From Pontibaca salina (GTDB taxonomy: Bacteria; Pseudomonadota; Alphaproteobacteria; Rhodobacterales; Rhodobacteraceae): 64,000 bases of DNA. Location: NCBI RefSeq assembly GCF_016307205.1, contig NZ_JAEIJD010000001.1:248001-312000 (forward strand), given 5' to 3'. Shown here in pieces: positions 32,549-41,345 of this stretch. A model generated the notes under the pieces. It searched no databases, was not told the DNA's origin, and saw nothing but the letters and a program-made list of their open reading frames with translations. Numbering within the stretch: position 1 is the stretch's first letter; each line of letters begins with the position of its first letter. A program made the position numbers and the translations under genes.

Positions 32549-33745
32549 TTATTCCTTGGTGAAGTCGCATTCATCCAGCATCGGCAGGAACGCCTGATCG
32601 CCGGGAATGGTCGAAACCTGCTTGAGCAGATCCCATTCGCCTTCGGATTCCTCGGGGGTTTTCACCTCGAACAGATACATGTCATGCACCGCGCGCCCGT
32701 CACCGCGCACCTGTACCTTGCCCATGAGCGCGTCCTCATAGGGGTTTTGCTTCATCCAGGCGGCAACCTGATCGCCATCGGTGGTGCCGGTGGCCTCGAC
32801 CGCTGCCAAAAAGTCCATCACGGCGGAGTAGACGCCGGCATGCACCATCGAGGGCTTTTTATCCATTTGCTCTTCAAACCGGGCGGACCAATCGCGGGTG
32901 GCGTCATTAGTGTCCCAATAAAACGCGCTGGTCATCTGCAAGCCCTGCGCCGTCTGGGCACCCAAGGCGTGGATATCGTTAATGAAGATCAGCAACCCGG
33001 CCAATTTCTGCCCCGCCTGTGTGATCCCGAACTCCGAGGCCTGTTTGATGGCGTTGATGGTGTCGCCCCCGGCATTGGCCAACCCGATCACATCCGCACC
33101 GCTGGATTGCGCCTGCAACAGGAAGGACGAGAAATCCGTGGCCGGGAATGGCACATCGACGCTGCCCACCACCTCGCCGCCGTTTTCCTTCACCACCCGC
33201 GCGGTATTTTCCTCGAGCGAGTGACCAAAGGCATAATCCGCCGTCAGGAAGAACCATTTTTCGCCACCCGCATCGGTCACCGCCTTGCCGGTGCCATTGG
33301 CCAGCGCAGCGGTGTCATAGGTCCAGTGGATCGTGGTCGGCTGGCATTGCTCGCGGGTCAGCTCGGTGGAACCCGGTCCAGAAGCGAGGAAAATCTTGTT
33401 CTTGTCGGCGGTGATCTGTGCAACCGCCAATGCCACCGACGAAGTCGGCACATCCACGATGACATCCACTCCGTCTTGGTCGTACCATTGGCGTGCAATG
33501 TTCGACCCCACATCGGGTTTGTTCTGATGATCAGCCGAGATCACCTCGACGTTCAGGCCCTTCTCGGCGGCCTTGAAATCCTCAACCGCCATGCGCGCCG
33601 CCACCACCGAGCCTTCACCCGAAAGATCAGCATAGACGCCCGAGCGGTCGTTCAGAACGCCCAGTTTGACATCGATATCCTGCGCCAGCGCGCCCCCCGC
33701 GGCCAATGCGCCAAGCGCCGTGCCCAAGGCCAGTTTCCTCAACAT
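32549..33745 (-). CDS. Liv-type ABC transporter substrate-binding protein
   Basis: The periplasmic protein is 398 residues from the ATG at 33745 (GGAGG with good spacing), with a signal peptide ending ALAQ. It has the type I binding-protein fold of LivJ/AmiC relatives: VKLGVLNDRSGVYADLSGEG at the start, ARQWYDQDGVDVIVDVPTSS, and FFLTADYAFGHSLEENTARVVKENGGEVVG. This subtype resembles those taking amides, aromatic acids or branched-chain keto acids as much as amino acids, so no substrate is named. Its position between livF and livH is common in Rhodobacterales. Confidence 0.88.
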   Translation of the reverse strand: MLRKLALGTALGALAAGGALAQDIDVKLGVLNDRSGVYADLSGEGSVVAARMAVEDFKAAEKGLNVEVISADHQNKPDVGSNIARQWYDQDGVDVIVDVPTSSVALAVAQITADKNKIFLASGPGSTELTREQCQPTTIHWTYDTAALANGTGKAVTDAGGEKWFFLTADYAFGHSLEENTARVVKENGGEVVGSVDVPFPATDFSSFLLQAQSSGADVIGLANAGGDTINAIKQASEFGITQAGQKLAGLLIFINDIHALGAQTAQGLQMTSAFYWDTNDATRDWSARFEEQMDKKPSMVHAGVYSAVMDFLAAVEATGTTDGDQVAAWMKQNPYEDALMGKVQVRGDGRAVHDMYLFEVKTPEESEGEWDLLKQVSTIPGDQAFLPMLDECDFTKE

Positions 33746-33791
33746 GTCTTTCACTCCTCCTCGTTGTGGCACGGTCATCCGCGCCAGTTTT

Positions 33792-34511
33792 TCAGACACC
33801 CAAGTAAGCGTGTAACTTGTCCATATTGGCGTCCAATTCGCGGTTCGGGATCATGTCCACCACCCGGCCTTGATCAACGACATAGTGCCGATCCGCGACC
33901 GAGGCGGCAAAACGGAAGTTCTGCTCCACCAAGACGATGGTGAACCCCTCTTTCTTGAGCGCAGCAATGGTGCGCCCGATCTGCTGCACGATCACCGGTG
34001 CCAGCCCTTCGGTAGGTTCATCCAGCAACAGCAGATGCGCGCCGGTGCGCAGGATTCGGGCAATCGCCAACATCTGCTGCTCACCGCCCGACAATTTGCT
34101 GCCCTGGCTGCGGCGGCGCTCGCGCAGATTGGGAAATAATTCAAAAATCCGTTCCAGATCCAGCCCGCCATCGGCGATGCGCGGCGGCAGCATCAGGTTT
34201 TCATCGACGTTCAGCGCGGCGAAGATACCGCGTTCTTCGGGGCAGATGGCGATGCCCAGCCGCGCGATCTGGCGGGGCGCCATCGCGATGGTCTCGGCCC
34301 CGTTATAGGTGACGGCCCCAGTGCGTTTGCCCAGAATACCCATGATCGCGAGCAGCGTCGAAGTCTTGCCCGCGCCGTTGCGCCCCAGCAAGGTGACAAC
34401 CTCACCCTCTTGCACGTCGAAATCGACCCCATGCAACACATGGCTTTCGCCATACCAGCCGTTCAGGTCGCGCACGGACAGCAGCGCGTTCGCAGTTTGC
34501 GCGTCACTCAT
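33792..34511 (-). CDS. livF: Liv-type ABC transporter ATP-binding protein LivF
   Basis: In this 239-residue ABC ATPase Walker A is GRNGAGKTS, the signature is LSGGEQQMLAIARIL, and Walker B is LLLLDEPTEGLAP. The LivF mark IGRTIAALKKEGFTIVLVEQNFRFA follows. It overlaps livG by eight bases and precedes the binding-protein gene by 46 bp. Confidence 0.9.
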   Translation of the reverse strand: MSDAQTANALLSVRDLNGWYGESHVLHGVDFDVQEGEVVTLLGRNGAGKTSTLLAIMGILGKRTGAVTYNGAETIAMAPRQIARLGIAICPEERGIFAALNVDENLMLPPRIADGGLDLERIFELFPNLRERRRSQGSKLSGGEQQMLAIARILRTGAHLLLLDEPTEGLAPVIVQQIGRTIAALKKEGFTIVLVEQNFRFAASVADRHYVVDQGRVVDMIPNRELDANMDKLHAYLGV

Positions 34512-35253
34512 AGCCCGCTCCGATATAGGCGTCGATCACTGCCGGGGCGCGTGACACAGTGGCGTAATCGCCCTCGGCCAGAATCTCGCCCCGCGCCAGC
34601 ACCGTGATCCGGTCAGACAGGCTGGCAACAACGGAGAGGTTGTGTTCGACCATCAGCACAGTCCGGTTTTGCGCAACCCGCCGGATCAGGGCTGAGATCC
34701 GCTCCACATCCGCCTGCGCCATGCCGGCCATCGGTTCGTCCAACAACAACATGTCGGGATTTAACGCCAGCGTGGCCGCGATCTCCAACGCGCGCTTACG
34801 CCCGTAGGGCAGCTCAACCGCGCGGTGATGCAGAAAATCGGCCAACCCGACCTCGTCGATATGGCGGCGTGCCTCATCGTCAAAGCGGCTGAGCTTTCTT
34901 TCTGACCGCCAGAAATCAAAGCTTTCGCCGCGCTTTCGCTGCACCGCCACGCGCACGTTCTGCAACACAGACAGATCGGGGAAGACCGCAGAAATCTGGA
35001 ATGAACGCACCATGCCCAGCTGCGCGATCTCGGCCGGGGCCAGTTTGGTGATGTCGCGCCCTTCATAGATGATGGTGCCACGCGTGGGCTGCAGGAATTT
35101 GGTCAGCAGATTGAAACAGGTGGTTTTGCCAGCGCCATTTGGTCCGATCAGCGCGTGAATTGACCCTCTTTCGACCGTCAGATCGACATCCTTGACGGCC
35201 ACGAACCCCTTAAATTCCTTGGTCAGCCCCCGGGCCTCAAGCGCTATGTTCAT
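34504..35253 (-). CDS. livG: Liv-type ABC transporter ATP-binding protein LivG
   Basis: The ABC ATPase is 249 residues from the ATG at 35253; the upstream extension to 35376 lacks support. Walker A is GPNGAGKTT. The LivG-specific long insertion VRSFQISAVFPDLSVLQNVRVAVQ is present, Walker B is LLLDEPMAGMA, and the C-terminus carries the LivG-type VIDAYIGAG. The usual LSGG signature region is altered: the segment before the Walker B reads ELPYGRKRALEIAATLA, which is normal for LivG. It is the first gene of the transporter unit. The 287-bp gap to the divergent patatin gene holds no convincing gene. Confidence 0.9.
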   Translation of the reverse strand: MNIALEARGLTKEFKGFVAVKDVDLTVERGSIHALIGPNGAGKTTCFNLLTKFLQPTRGTIIYEGRDITKLAPAEIAQLGMVRSFQISAVFPDLSVLQNVRVAVQRKRGESFDFWRSERKLSRFDDEARRHIDEVGLADFLHHRAVELPYGRKRALEIAATLALNPDMLLLDEPMAGMAQADVERISALIRRVAQNRTVLMVEHNLSVVASLSDRITVLARGEILAEGDYATVSRAPAVIDAYIGAGYE

Positions 35254-35540
35254 ATGGGATGCACACCTTTGCCCGATGTCGTCATGGCAGCCTGCTTCCT
35301 CATCTTGATTGCTTCCATTAGCTGTCAGAGGCAAGCGACCTGTCAAGTGCGTTTCCTCCCGATGAAACCTGACCACACGGAAAGCACTGCCCCCGACACA
35401 CAGGAAATCTGTGCTCTGGTGGCACCTTTCGCAGAGCAGACGCTGCGTTCACTGGGCGGATTGCGCTGATCGATAGCTTGCAATCGGCGCAGCGGCTTGC
35501 CACGGTTTCTTTCGACAGCAGCGCAAGAGGAAGCAAGTCG

Positions 35541-36701
35541 ATGAAACCCGATCCCGTTCACGGTCAGGCAACGGCGCTAGTGCTTCAGGGCGGCGGCGCG
35601 CGCGGGGCCTATCAGGTGGGCGCTCTTCGGGCGATTTCGGAAATCATGCGCCGACGCAAATCACCATTTCCCATTGTTTGCGGTTCCTCCGTAGGCGCTA
35701 TTAACGCCGCCCCGCTGGCGGTCGCATCGATGCATTTTCCGCGCGGGGTGCGGCGGCTGGAGCGGCTCTGGCGCTCGCTGCACTGCGGTTCCGTTTACGA
35801 AACACGAATGGCCCCATTGCTCGGAACGGCCCTGCGCTGGTTAACCACGTTGGTGCTAGGTCGGTTCGGCCATATCGGGCCTTCATCGTTGCTTGATAAT
35901 TCCCCGTTAGCCCGGCTTCTGGAGCGCGAGGTGCATCCTGACGCGATTTCGCGCGCCATCGCCTGTGATGCCCTGCACGCGCTGTGCATCACCGCGTCAA
36001 GCTATGACCACGGCAAGGCGGTAACCTTCTTTCAGGCCAATGCGACCCTAAAGGAATGGAGCCGCGCACGGCGCAGTGGCGAACGCACCCGCATCACGCC
36101 AGAGCATCTGCTGGCGTCATCCGCCCTGCCCTTCGTGTTTTCTCCGGTCGAACTTGGCGGCGCTTACTATGGCGACGGCTCGATGCGGTTGACCTCGCCA
36201 TTGTCGCCGGCAATCCATTCCGGGGCCGACCGGATTCTGGTGATTGCGGCCCGCGACCACGAACCGGAGCCCAACTCCGAGAGTCCGCATATTAACCCCA
36301 GTTTTGGAGAGATGGTCGGCCACGCGTTGGACATCCTGTTCAACGACAATCTGGATTCCGACCACGAGCGCCTGATACGCATCAACCACACGCTGTCGCT
36401 ATTGTCGGACGAAGGACGCCAAAAAACCCCGCTGCGCCAAATCGAATCTCTGATGCTGTCCCCCAGCCGGGATTTACGCCTCATCGCGAGCGATCATGCC
36501 ACGGAACTGCCGCTGGCGATCCGCTTGTTAATGCGCTCGATCGGGTCATGGGGCAGCGACGGACGGCTTGTCAGCTATTTGCTGTTCGAGCCCGGCTATA
36601 TCGGTGCCCTGATCGATCTCGGTTATGCTGATACAATGGCGCGCGCCGATGAAGTTCGCGAGTTCCTGTTGGCCCCAGCAGGCGCCGCCGTCTCACTTTA
36701 A
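35541..36701 (+). CDS. Patatin-like phospholipase with C-terminal DUF3734-type region
   Basis: The protein is 386 residues from the ATG at 35541 (AGAGGAAG upstream). It has the full Ser-Asp dyad of patatin lipases: oxyanion loop GGGARG (17-22), nucleophile elbow G48-S-S50-V-G52, and D212 in GDGSMR. No signal peptide is present, so a cytosolic acyl hydrolase is expected. The C-terminal 120 residues (MVGHALDILFNDNLDSDHERLIRIN onward) match the region often called DUF3734 in this group. In related bacteria such proteins affect membrane lipids or polyhydroxybutyrate; which applies here is unknown. It is convergent with the RND pump. Confidence 0.88.
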   Translation: MKPDPVHGQATALVLQGGGARGAYQVGALRAISEIMRRRKSPFPIVCGSSVGAINAAPLAVASMHFPRGVRRLERLWRSLHCGSVYETRMAPLLGTALRWLTTLVLGRFGHIGPSSLLDNSPLARLLEREVHPDAISRAIACDALHALCITASSYDHGKAVTFFQANATLKEWSRARRSGERTRITPEHLLASSALPFVFSPVELGGAYYGDGSMRLTSPLSPAIHSGADRILVIAARDHEPEPNSESPHINPSFGEMVGHALDILFNDNLDSDHERLIRINHTLSLLSDEGRQKTPLRQIESLMLSPSRDLRLIASDHATELPLAIRLLMRSIGSWGSDGRLVSYLLFEPGYIGALIDLGYADTMARADEVREFLLAPAGAAVSL

Positions 36702-36755
36702 CAAATTCAACAGACGTCGTCCCTTCCTGCATCCGGATCGCAGCATCTATATATC

Positions 36756-36810
36756 GCACGGGCCAGCGCCATGGCCCGTGCAGGCCGCGCCTGTCATTGG
36801 GCAGGCGCGG
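36756..36810. terminator. Two tandem hairpins between the patatin gene and the RND pump gene
   Basis: Hairpin one is a perfect 10-bp stem, GCACGGGCCA / TGGCCCGTGC (36756-36781). Hairpin two is a perfect 9-bp stem, CCGCGCCTG / CAGGCGCGG (36785-36810), and the stop codon of the RND gene lies in its loop. An AT-rich stretch (TATATAT) flanks hairpin one on the side reached by minus-strand transcription. Together they probably terminate both convergent transcripts. Confidence 0.65.
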
Positions 36811-39800
36811 GCGGGCGGTCGTCCTCGGTTTCGCGATGCAGCTCACGCCGGGCGATGAAAGTATAGAACATCGGCACAACAAACAGCGTGAAGGCCGTAC
36901 CGACAAGGATTCCGGCAAAGATCACCAACCCCATCGCAAACCGTGCCGACGCTCCGGCTCCGCTGGCGGTGATCAAGGGTATCATCCCGAAACCCATTGC
37001 GGCCGTGGTCATAAGGATTGGCCGCAGGCGGGTCTTGGCGGCTGCGGTAATCGCCTCGCGTCGGTTCAGGTCGTGTTCGTGACGCTGCTGGTTTGCGAAT
37101 TCCACCATCAGGATACCGTGCTTGGTGATCAGGCCGATCAGCGTGATCAACCCAACCTGCGTATAGATGTTCAACGTGGACAGACCGAAAAACAGCGGCA
37201 ACATTGCACCGAAGATCGACAGCGGCACGGTCATCAAGATAATGAGCGGATCGCGGAAGCTTTCGAACTGCGCGGCCAGCACCAGATAGATCACCGTCAG
37301 CGCCAACACGAAGGCGATAGCGATGGTGTTGCCCTCTTCAACCTCAAGGCGCGATTGCCCGGCATAGTCGATAAAGAACCCGTCCGGCACCACGTCGCGC
37401 GCGATCGACACAAGCGTGTCCAGTCCGCTGCCGGTGGTGACACCCGGCACCGGCAGGGCCGATATCGTCGACGAGTTCAACTGATTGAACTGCTCAATCG
37501 CCGAGGCGGTCACATCGGTCGATATATTCACAACGGCCGACAGAGGCACCATGTCGCCGGTCACGCTGCGCACAAAGAACTCGCCCAATCTTTCGGGATT
37601 GTTGCGATATTCCTGCGGCACTTGCATGATGATATCGTAACTGTTGCTGTCGCGATCGAATTGCGCAATGGATCCATCGCCCACCAGCAGGCTCAGCGTG
37701 TTGCCGATATCTCGGATTGGCAGGTTCAGCGCCGCCGCACGGTCGCGGTCGATGGTCACCACCACCTCTTGCGCGTTATAGGCCAACGAATTCTGCACCA
37801 CGATGAACTGTCCTGTGGCCATCGCGCGTTGCTTGATTTCTTCGGTGACCTCGAACACGCGATCGGAAGCGCCAGTCGATTGGATCACCATCGAAATCGG
37901 CAGACCGCCCCCGGCCCCCGGCAGCGTGGGCGGCGAAAATACCAGCGGCTCCACCCCGGAGACTGCGGTCAGGCGCTCTTGAATGTCGGCCTGTAGTTCG
38001 GCTTGCGAACGGTCCCGGTCGGCCCAGTCATCGAAAGCCCAGAGCATGATTGCCGAGTTCGTTTGCCCGCCCATACCAGTGATCGAGAAATTGATGTCGA
38101 GCTCTGGAATATCCTTGGTCAAGGCGCGCATTTGGTCGGTATAGAGATTGGTATATTCCGACGTGGCATAGCTGGGCGCATTGACGATCGAGAACAGCGC
38201 GCCGATATCCTCTTCAGGCGCAAGTTCGTTTGAGGATTTGACGAACATGAACCCAGTCAGCCCCAGCAACACGGCCACCATCAACAACATCACTGGCCGA
38301 TACTCCAGAGAAGCCGACACCCGCCGCTCGTACCAGTTGGCCAACCCATCGAATGTTTTGTCGACGATGCGTTGAAAGCGGCTGTGATTGCCCTGTTTCA
38401 GCAGCCGCGCCGACATCATCGGCGTGATCGTCAGCGCAACCATCCCCGAAATGATCACCGCTCCCGCCAGCGTGACCGCGAACTCCGAAAACAGCGTTCC
38501 GGTCAGACCACCGATGAACAGCAATGGCGCGAACACAGCGGCCAGCGTGATCGTCATCGCGATGACCGGGCCAGTGATTTCCTGCATGCCCTTGAAGGAG
38601 GCCTGTTTGGGCGTCATGCCATCTTCGATATGGCGGTGGATATTCTCAACCACAACGATAGCGTCGTCCACCACCAGCCCAATCGCCAGAACCATCGCCA
38701 GCAAGGTCAGCAGGTTGATAGAATACCCCGCAAGGAACAGGAAAAAGCCAACCCCGATCAGAGATAAAGGAATCGTCACGATTGGCATGAGAACCGAGCG
38801 AAGCGACCCCAGGAACAACAAAATCACCAGAACCACGATGATCACGGCATCGGTGATGGTTTTGAACACCTCTTTAATAGACGCCGAAATCGACTCGGTC
38901 GCATCATACATCAGCGTCATCGTCATACCGCTGGGTAGCGAATCGACGATCGCTGGCAATTCGTCAAGCACCGCAGCAGAGGTATCCAGGGGGTTGGCGG
39001 CAGGTGTCGGGAATACACCGATGAACACACCACTTTCGCCATTGAAATTCACAATGGTATCGGTGCTTTCGGCAGCCAGTTCGATTTCGGCTACGTCACG
39101 CAGCCGCACAACACCGCCCGTTTCCGAGGATATCGGCAAGGCTCCGAACGCCTCGGCAGTCTGCAGCGTGGACTTCACTGATATTGGGTAGGCGACAAAG
39201 TCGTTCTGGGTTTTGCCCGGTGCCGCAAGGAAGTTAGACGCGTTGATCGCATCCATCAGCTCCGCTGCTGTCAGTCCGCGCGAGGCAAGCTTCAATGGAT
39301 CGACCCAAATGCGCATCGAATATTCCGACGCACCAAGAATCTGGATCTCAGCCACGCCCTCGATGGTGGACATGCGCGGACGCACCGCCCGATCGATATA
39401 CTCGGTCAGTTCTTCTGCCGTCATGTTCGGGTTCTGAATCGCCAGATACATGGTGGCAAAGTTCATCCCCGTGCCTTTGACGATGGTCGGGTCCTCGGCA
39501 TTCGGTGGTAAGTCGCCGCGCACCTGCTGGACCTTGGACATAACTTCGGTCAGGGCAATGTCCGGGTCAGCCCCCAAATCCATCTGCACCGTCACCGTAC
39601 TGACCGAGGGGCGCGAGGTGGCAGTGACGTAATCAATATGCTCGGTCGTCGACACTGCGCTGGAAATTGGCGAACTAATGAATCCCTGGATCAGATCGGC
39701 GCTGGCACCGGGATAGATGGTGGTGACAGTGATCACGGTCTCATCGACTTCGGGATATTCTCGCACCGAAATGCTAAGCAGTCCCTGCATTCCCAGAAGC

Positions 39801-39865
39801 AGGATCAGCGCACCGAAAACCGTGGACAGAACCGGACGGCGGATGAAAATATCGGAGAAGCTCAT
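36794..39865 (-). CDS. RND efflux pump, HAE1/AcrB-type inner-membrane transporter
   Basis: The 1023-residue protein has the standard RND plan: helix 1 at residues 10-30, a large periplasmic loop (40-330), six helices, a second loop and five more helices. The proton-relay aspartates appear in LAIGLVVDDAIVVVENIHRH. The N-terminus (FIRRPVLSTVFGALILLLG, SVREYPEVDETVITV) is of the hydrophobe/amphiphile exporter class. Its start overlaps the membrane fusion gene stop by four bases. No outer-membrane channel gene is nearby, so a TolC-type protein encoded elsewhere is needed. Drug or detergent efflux is inferred from the family. Confidence 0.93.
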   Translation of the reverse strand: MSFSDIFIRRPVLSTVFGALILLLGMQGLLSISVREYPEVDETVITVTTIYPGASADLIQGFISSPISSAVSTTEHIDYVTATSRPSVSTVTVQMDLGADPDIALTEVMSKVQQVRGDLPPNAEDPTIVKGTGMNFATMYLAIQNPNMTAEELTEYIDRAVRPRMSTIEGVAEIQILGASEYSMRIWVDPLKLASRGLTAAELMDAINASNFLAAPGKTQNDFVAYPISVKSTLQTAEAFGALPISSETGGVVRLRDVAEIELAAESTDTIVNFNGESGVFIGVFPTPAANPLDTSAAVLDELPAIVDSLPSGMTMTLMYDATESISASIKEVFKTITDAVIIVVLVILLFLGSLRSVLMPIVTIPLSLIGVGFFLFLAGYSINLLTLLAMVLAIGLVVDDAIVVVENIHRHIEDGMTPKQASFKGMQEITGPVIAMTITLAAVFAPLLFIGGLTGTLFSEFAVTLAGAVIISGMVALTITPMMSARLLKQGNHSRFQRIVDKTFDGLANWYERRVSASLEYRPVMLLMVAVLLGLTGFMFVKSSNELAPEEDIGALFSIVNAPSYATSEYTNLYTDQMRALTKDIPELDINFSITGMGGQTNSAIMLWAFDDWADRDRSQAELQADIQERLTAVSGVEPLVFSPPTLPGAGGGLPISMVIQSTGASDRVFEVTEEIKQRAMATGQFIVVQNSLAYNAQEVVVTIDRDRAAALNLPIRDIGNTLSLLVGDGSIAQFDRDSNSYDIIMQVPQEYRNNPERLGEFFVRSVTGDMVPLSAVVNISTDVTASAIEQFNQLNSSTISALPVPGVTTGSGLDTLVSIARDVVPDGFFIDYAGQSRLEVEEGNTIAIAFVLALTVIYLVLAAQFESFRDPLIILMTVPLSIFGAMLPLFFGLSTLNIYTQVGLITLIGLITKHGILMVEFANQQRHEHDLNRREAITAAAKTRLRPILMTTAAMGFGMIPLITASGAGASARFAMGLVIFAGILVGTAFTLFVVPMFYTFIARRELHRETEDDRPPAPAQ

Positions 39866-41136
39866 TCCTGCGTTGCCTTTTCCGTATCAGGTTCGCTTAC
39901 ATCCGGCTCATGCGTCCCGGCATCGGCTGCATCTGCGGCTATTTTTTTCTCCGCTGCACCCTGCTGCTCGGCGCCTTCGGCGTCGGCCTTGTCGGGCTCT
40001 GCCTCGCTCGTACTTGTTTCGGCTTTGCCCAATTCTCCGTCTGGCGAAACATCAGGGCTAACGTCATTGCTGGGATTGACCGGCGCCCCGTTGCTCAAAC
40101 GGTTCTGGCCTGCGGTGATCACACTGGCGCCCGGTTCCAATCCGTCAACGACCTCGATCATCCCACCCGTGCGCCGCCCGGCGGTCACAAAGACTTGCTG
40201 TGCGACCAGCCTATCAGTCTCTTGCTCAGCCTCGCGCACGACATAGACATGATCGCCATAAAGACTGCTCACAAGCGCGGTCTGTGGAATCGTCAGGACA
40301 TCGGTTTCAAGGGGCAATTGCACCTCGACCTGGACGAACTGCCCCGGCACAAGTTGGGCATCGCCGTTGTCGACCTCGGCCCGCACCGATACCAAACGTG
40401 TTGCCGGGTTGATACGCGGGTCGATCCCTGAAATCTTGCCTTCCATCGACAGCGCCCCCTCTTCGGGGCCGGCATTTACTGTCTGGCCGATTTTCAGCAA
40501 TGGGAACTGCTGTTCAGGAACTTTGAAATCAACGTACAGCGTGTCGAGATCTTGCAAGGTCGCGATTACCGTCCCTGGCGTGACATAGCTGCCCAAATCC
40601 ACTTGGGGAATCCCGATTGTACCGCCAAAGGGCGCGCGCAACCGTTTTGTTGTAAGTACCGCTTCCAGCTTGGCGACCTGGGCGCGCGACGACTCGGCCC
40701 GTGCTTGGGATTCATCCAGGCTGACGCCAGATGTCACCCCACGTTCGCGCAGTTCTTTGGTGCGCTCAAGCGCCTGTTCATCCAGCCGGGCCTGCGTGCG
40801 CCCCGCATTCAGATCGGCAACCTGCACCGCGTCGTCCAACCGGACCAGCAACTGGCCTTCCTCGACAATCTCGTTCGCCGAGAACCCCATATGTGTCACG
40901 ATGCCCGCTGCCTCAACGGTCAGTTCGACACCGCGCACTGCCACCACTGTCCCGATCGCCGAGATCACAGGCGTCCACGGGCGCGGCTCGACCTCATATA
41001 CCGGGACGGTAACGGCCGGTGCCTCGCGGCCAGAGAGGAAGTCATCGATCATCTTGCTGCGAAACCTCTCGAAGCCGACGATACCCACTACGACAAGACT
41101 CAGAGCAATAACGGCGATGACAAGGCGTTTTATCAT
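39862..41136 (-). CDS. RND efflux periplasmic adaptor (membrane fusion protein)
   Basis: The protein is 424 residues from the ATG at 41136. It has one N-terminal membrane helix (LVIAVIALSLVVVGIVGF), then a barrel-sandwich region (VEAAGIVTHMGFSANEIVEEGQLLVRLDD), a helical hairpin (residues 110-180), the VRAPFGG-like LRAPFGGTIGIPQVDLGSYVTPG, and a beta-barrel part. The last 70 residues are an unusual hydrophilic tail rich in Glu, Ala, Asp and Lys (NPSNDVSPDVSPDGELGKAE...), longer than in typical adaptors and probably disordered. It overlaps the pump gene. Confidence 0.9.
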   Translation of the reverse strand: MIKRLVIAVIALSLVVVGIVGFERFRSKMIDDFLSGREAPAVTVPVYEVEPRPWTPVISAIGTVVAVRGVELTVEAAGIVTHMGFSANEIVEEGQLLVRLDDAVQVADLNAGRTQARLDEQALERTKELRERGVTSGVSLDESQARAESSRAQVAKLEAVLTTKRLRAPFGGTIGIPQVDLGSYVTPGTVIATLQDLDTLYVDFKVPEQQFPLLKIGQTVNAGPEEGALSMEGKISGIDPRINPATRLVSVRAEVDNGDAQLVPGQFVQVEVQLPLETDVLTIPQTALVSSLYGDHVYVVREAEQETDRLVAQQVFVTAGRRTGGMIEVVDGLEPGASVITAGQNRLSNGAPVNPSNDVSPDVSPDGELGKAETSTSEAEPDKADAEGAEQQGAAEKKIAADAADAGTHEPDVSEPDTEKATQE

Positions 41137-41345
41137 GGAGGCATCTTCCTGTGCGGTGCATCGATACGTGCGTATAGCTATGCAGCGCGGCAAACGTCAA
41201 TCCGCGCAAGAGCCGTGCCACGCGGCCAAACTAGTGCGCCTGCGCCGAGGTTCCAAGGGTGGCTTACGCGAGGGTAAGTGTTTGTCACCGAGAGGAAAGC
41301 GTGCATTATCGCTTGACTGCGCCCGGATTATTTAAGGAGACCGCA

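Noticed and set aside
35254-35469. Possible 71-residue gene between livG and the patatin gene
   Set aside because: It begins at the livG start, has no Shine-Dalgarno sequence, and the Cys-containing hydrophobic stretch is short. It is more likely promoter DNA.
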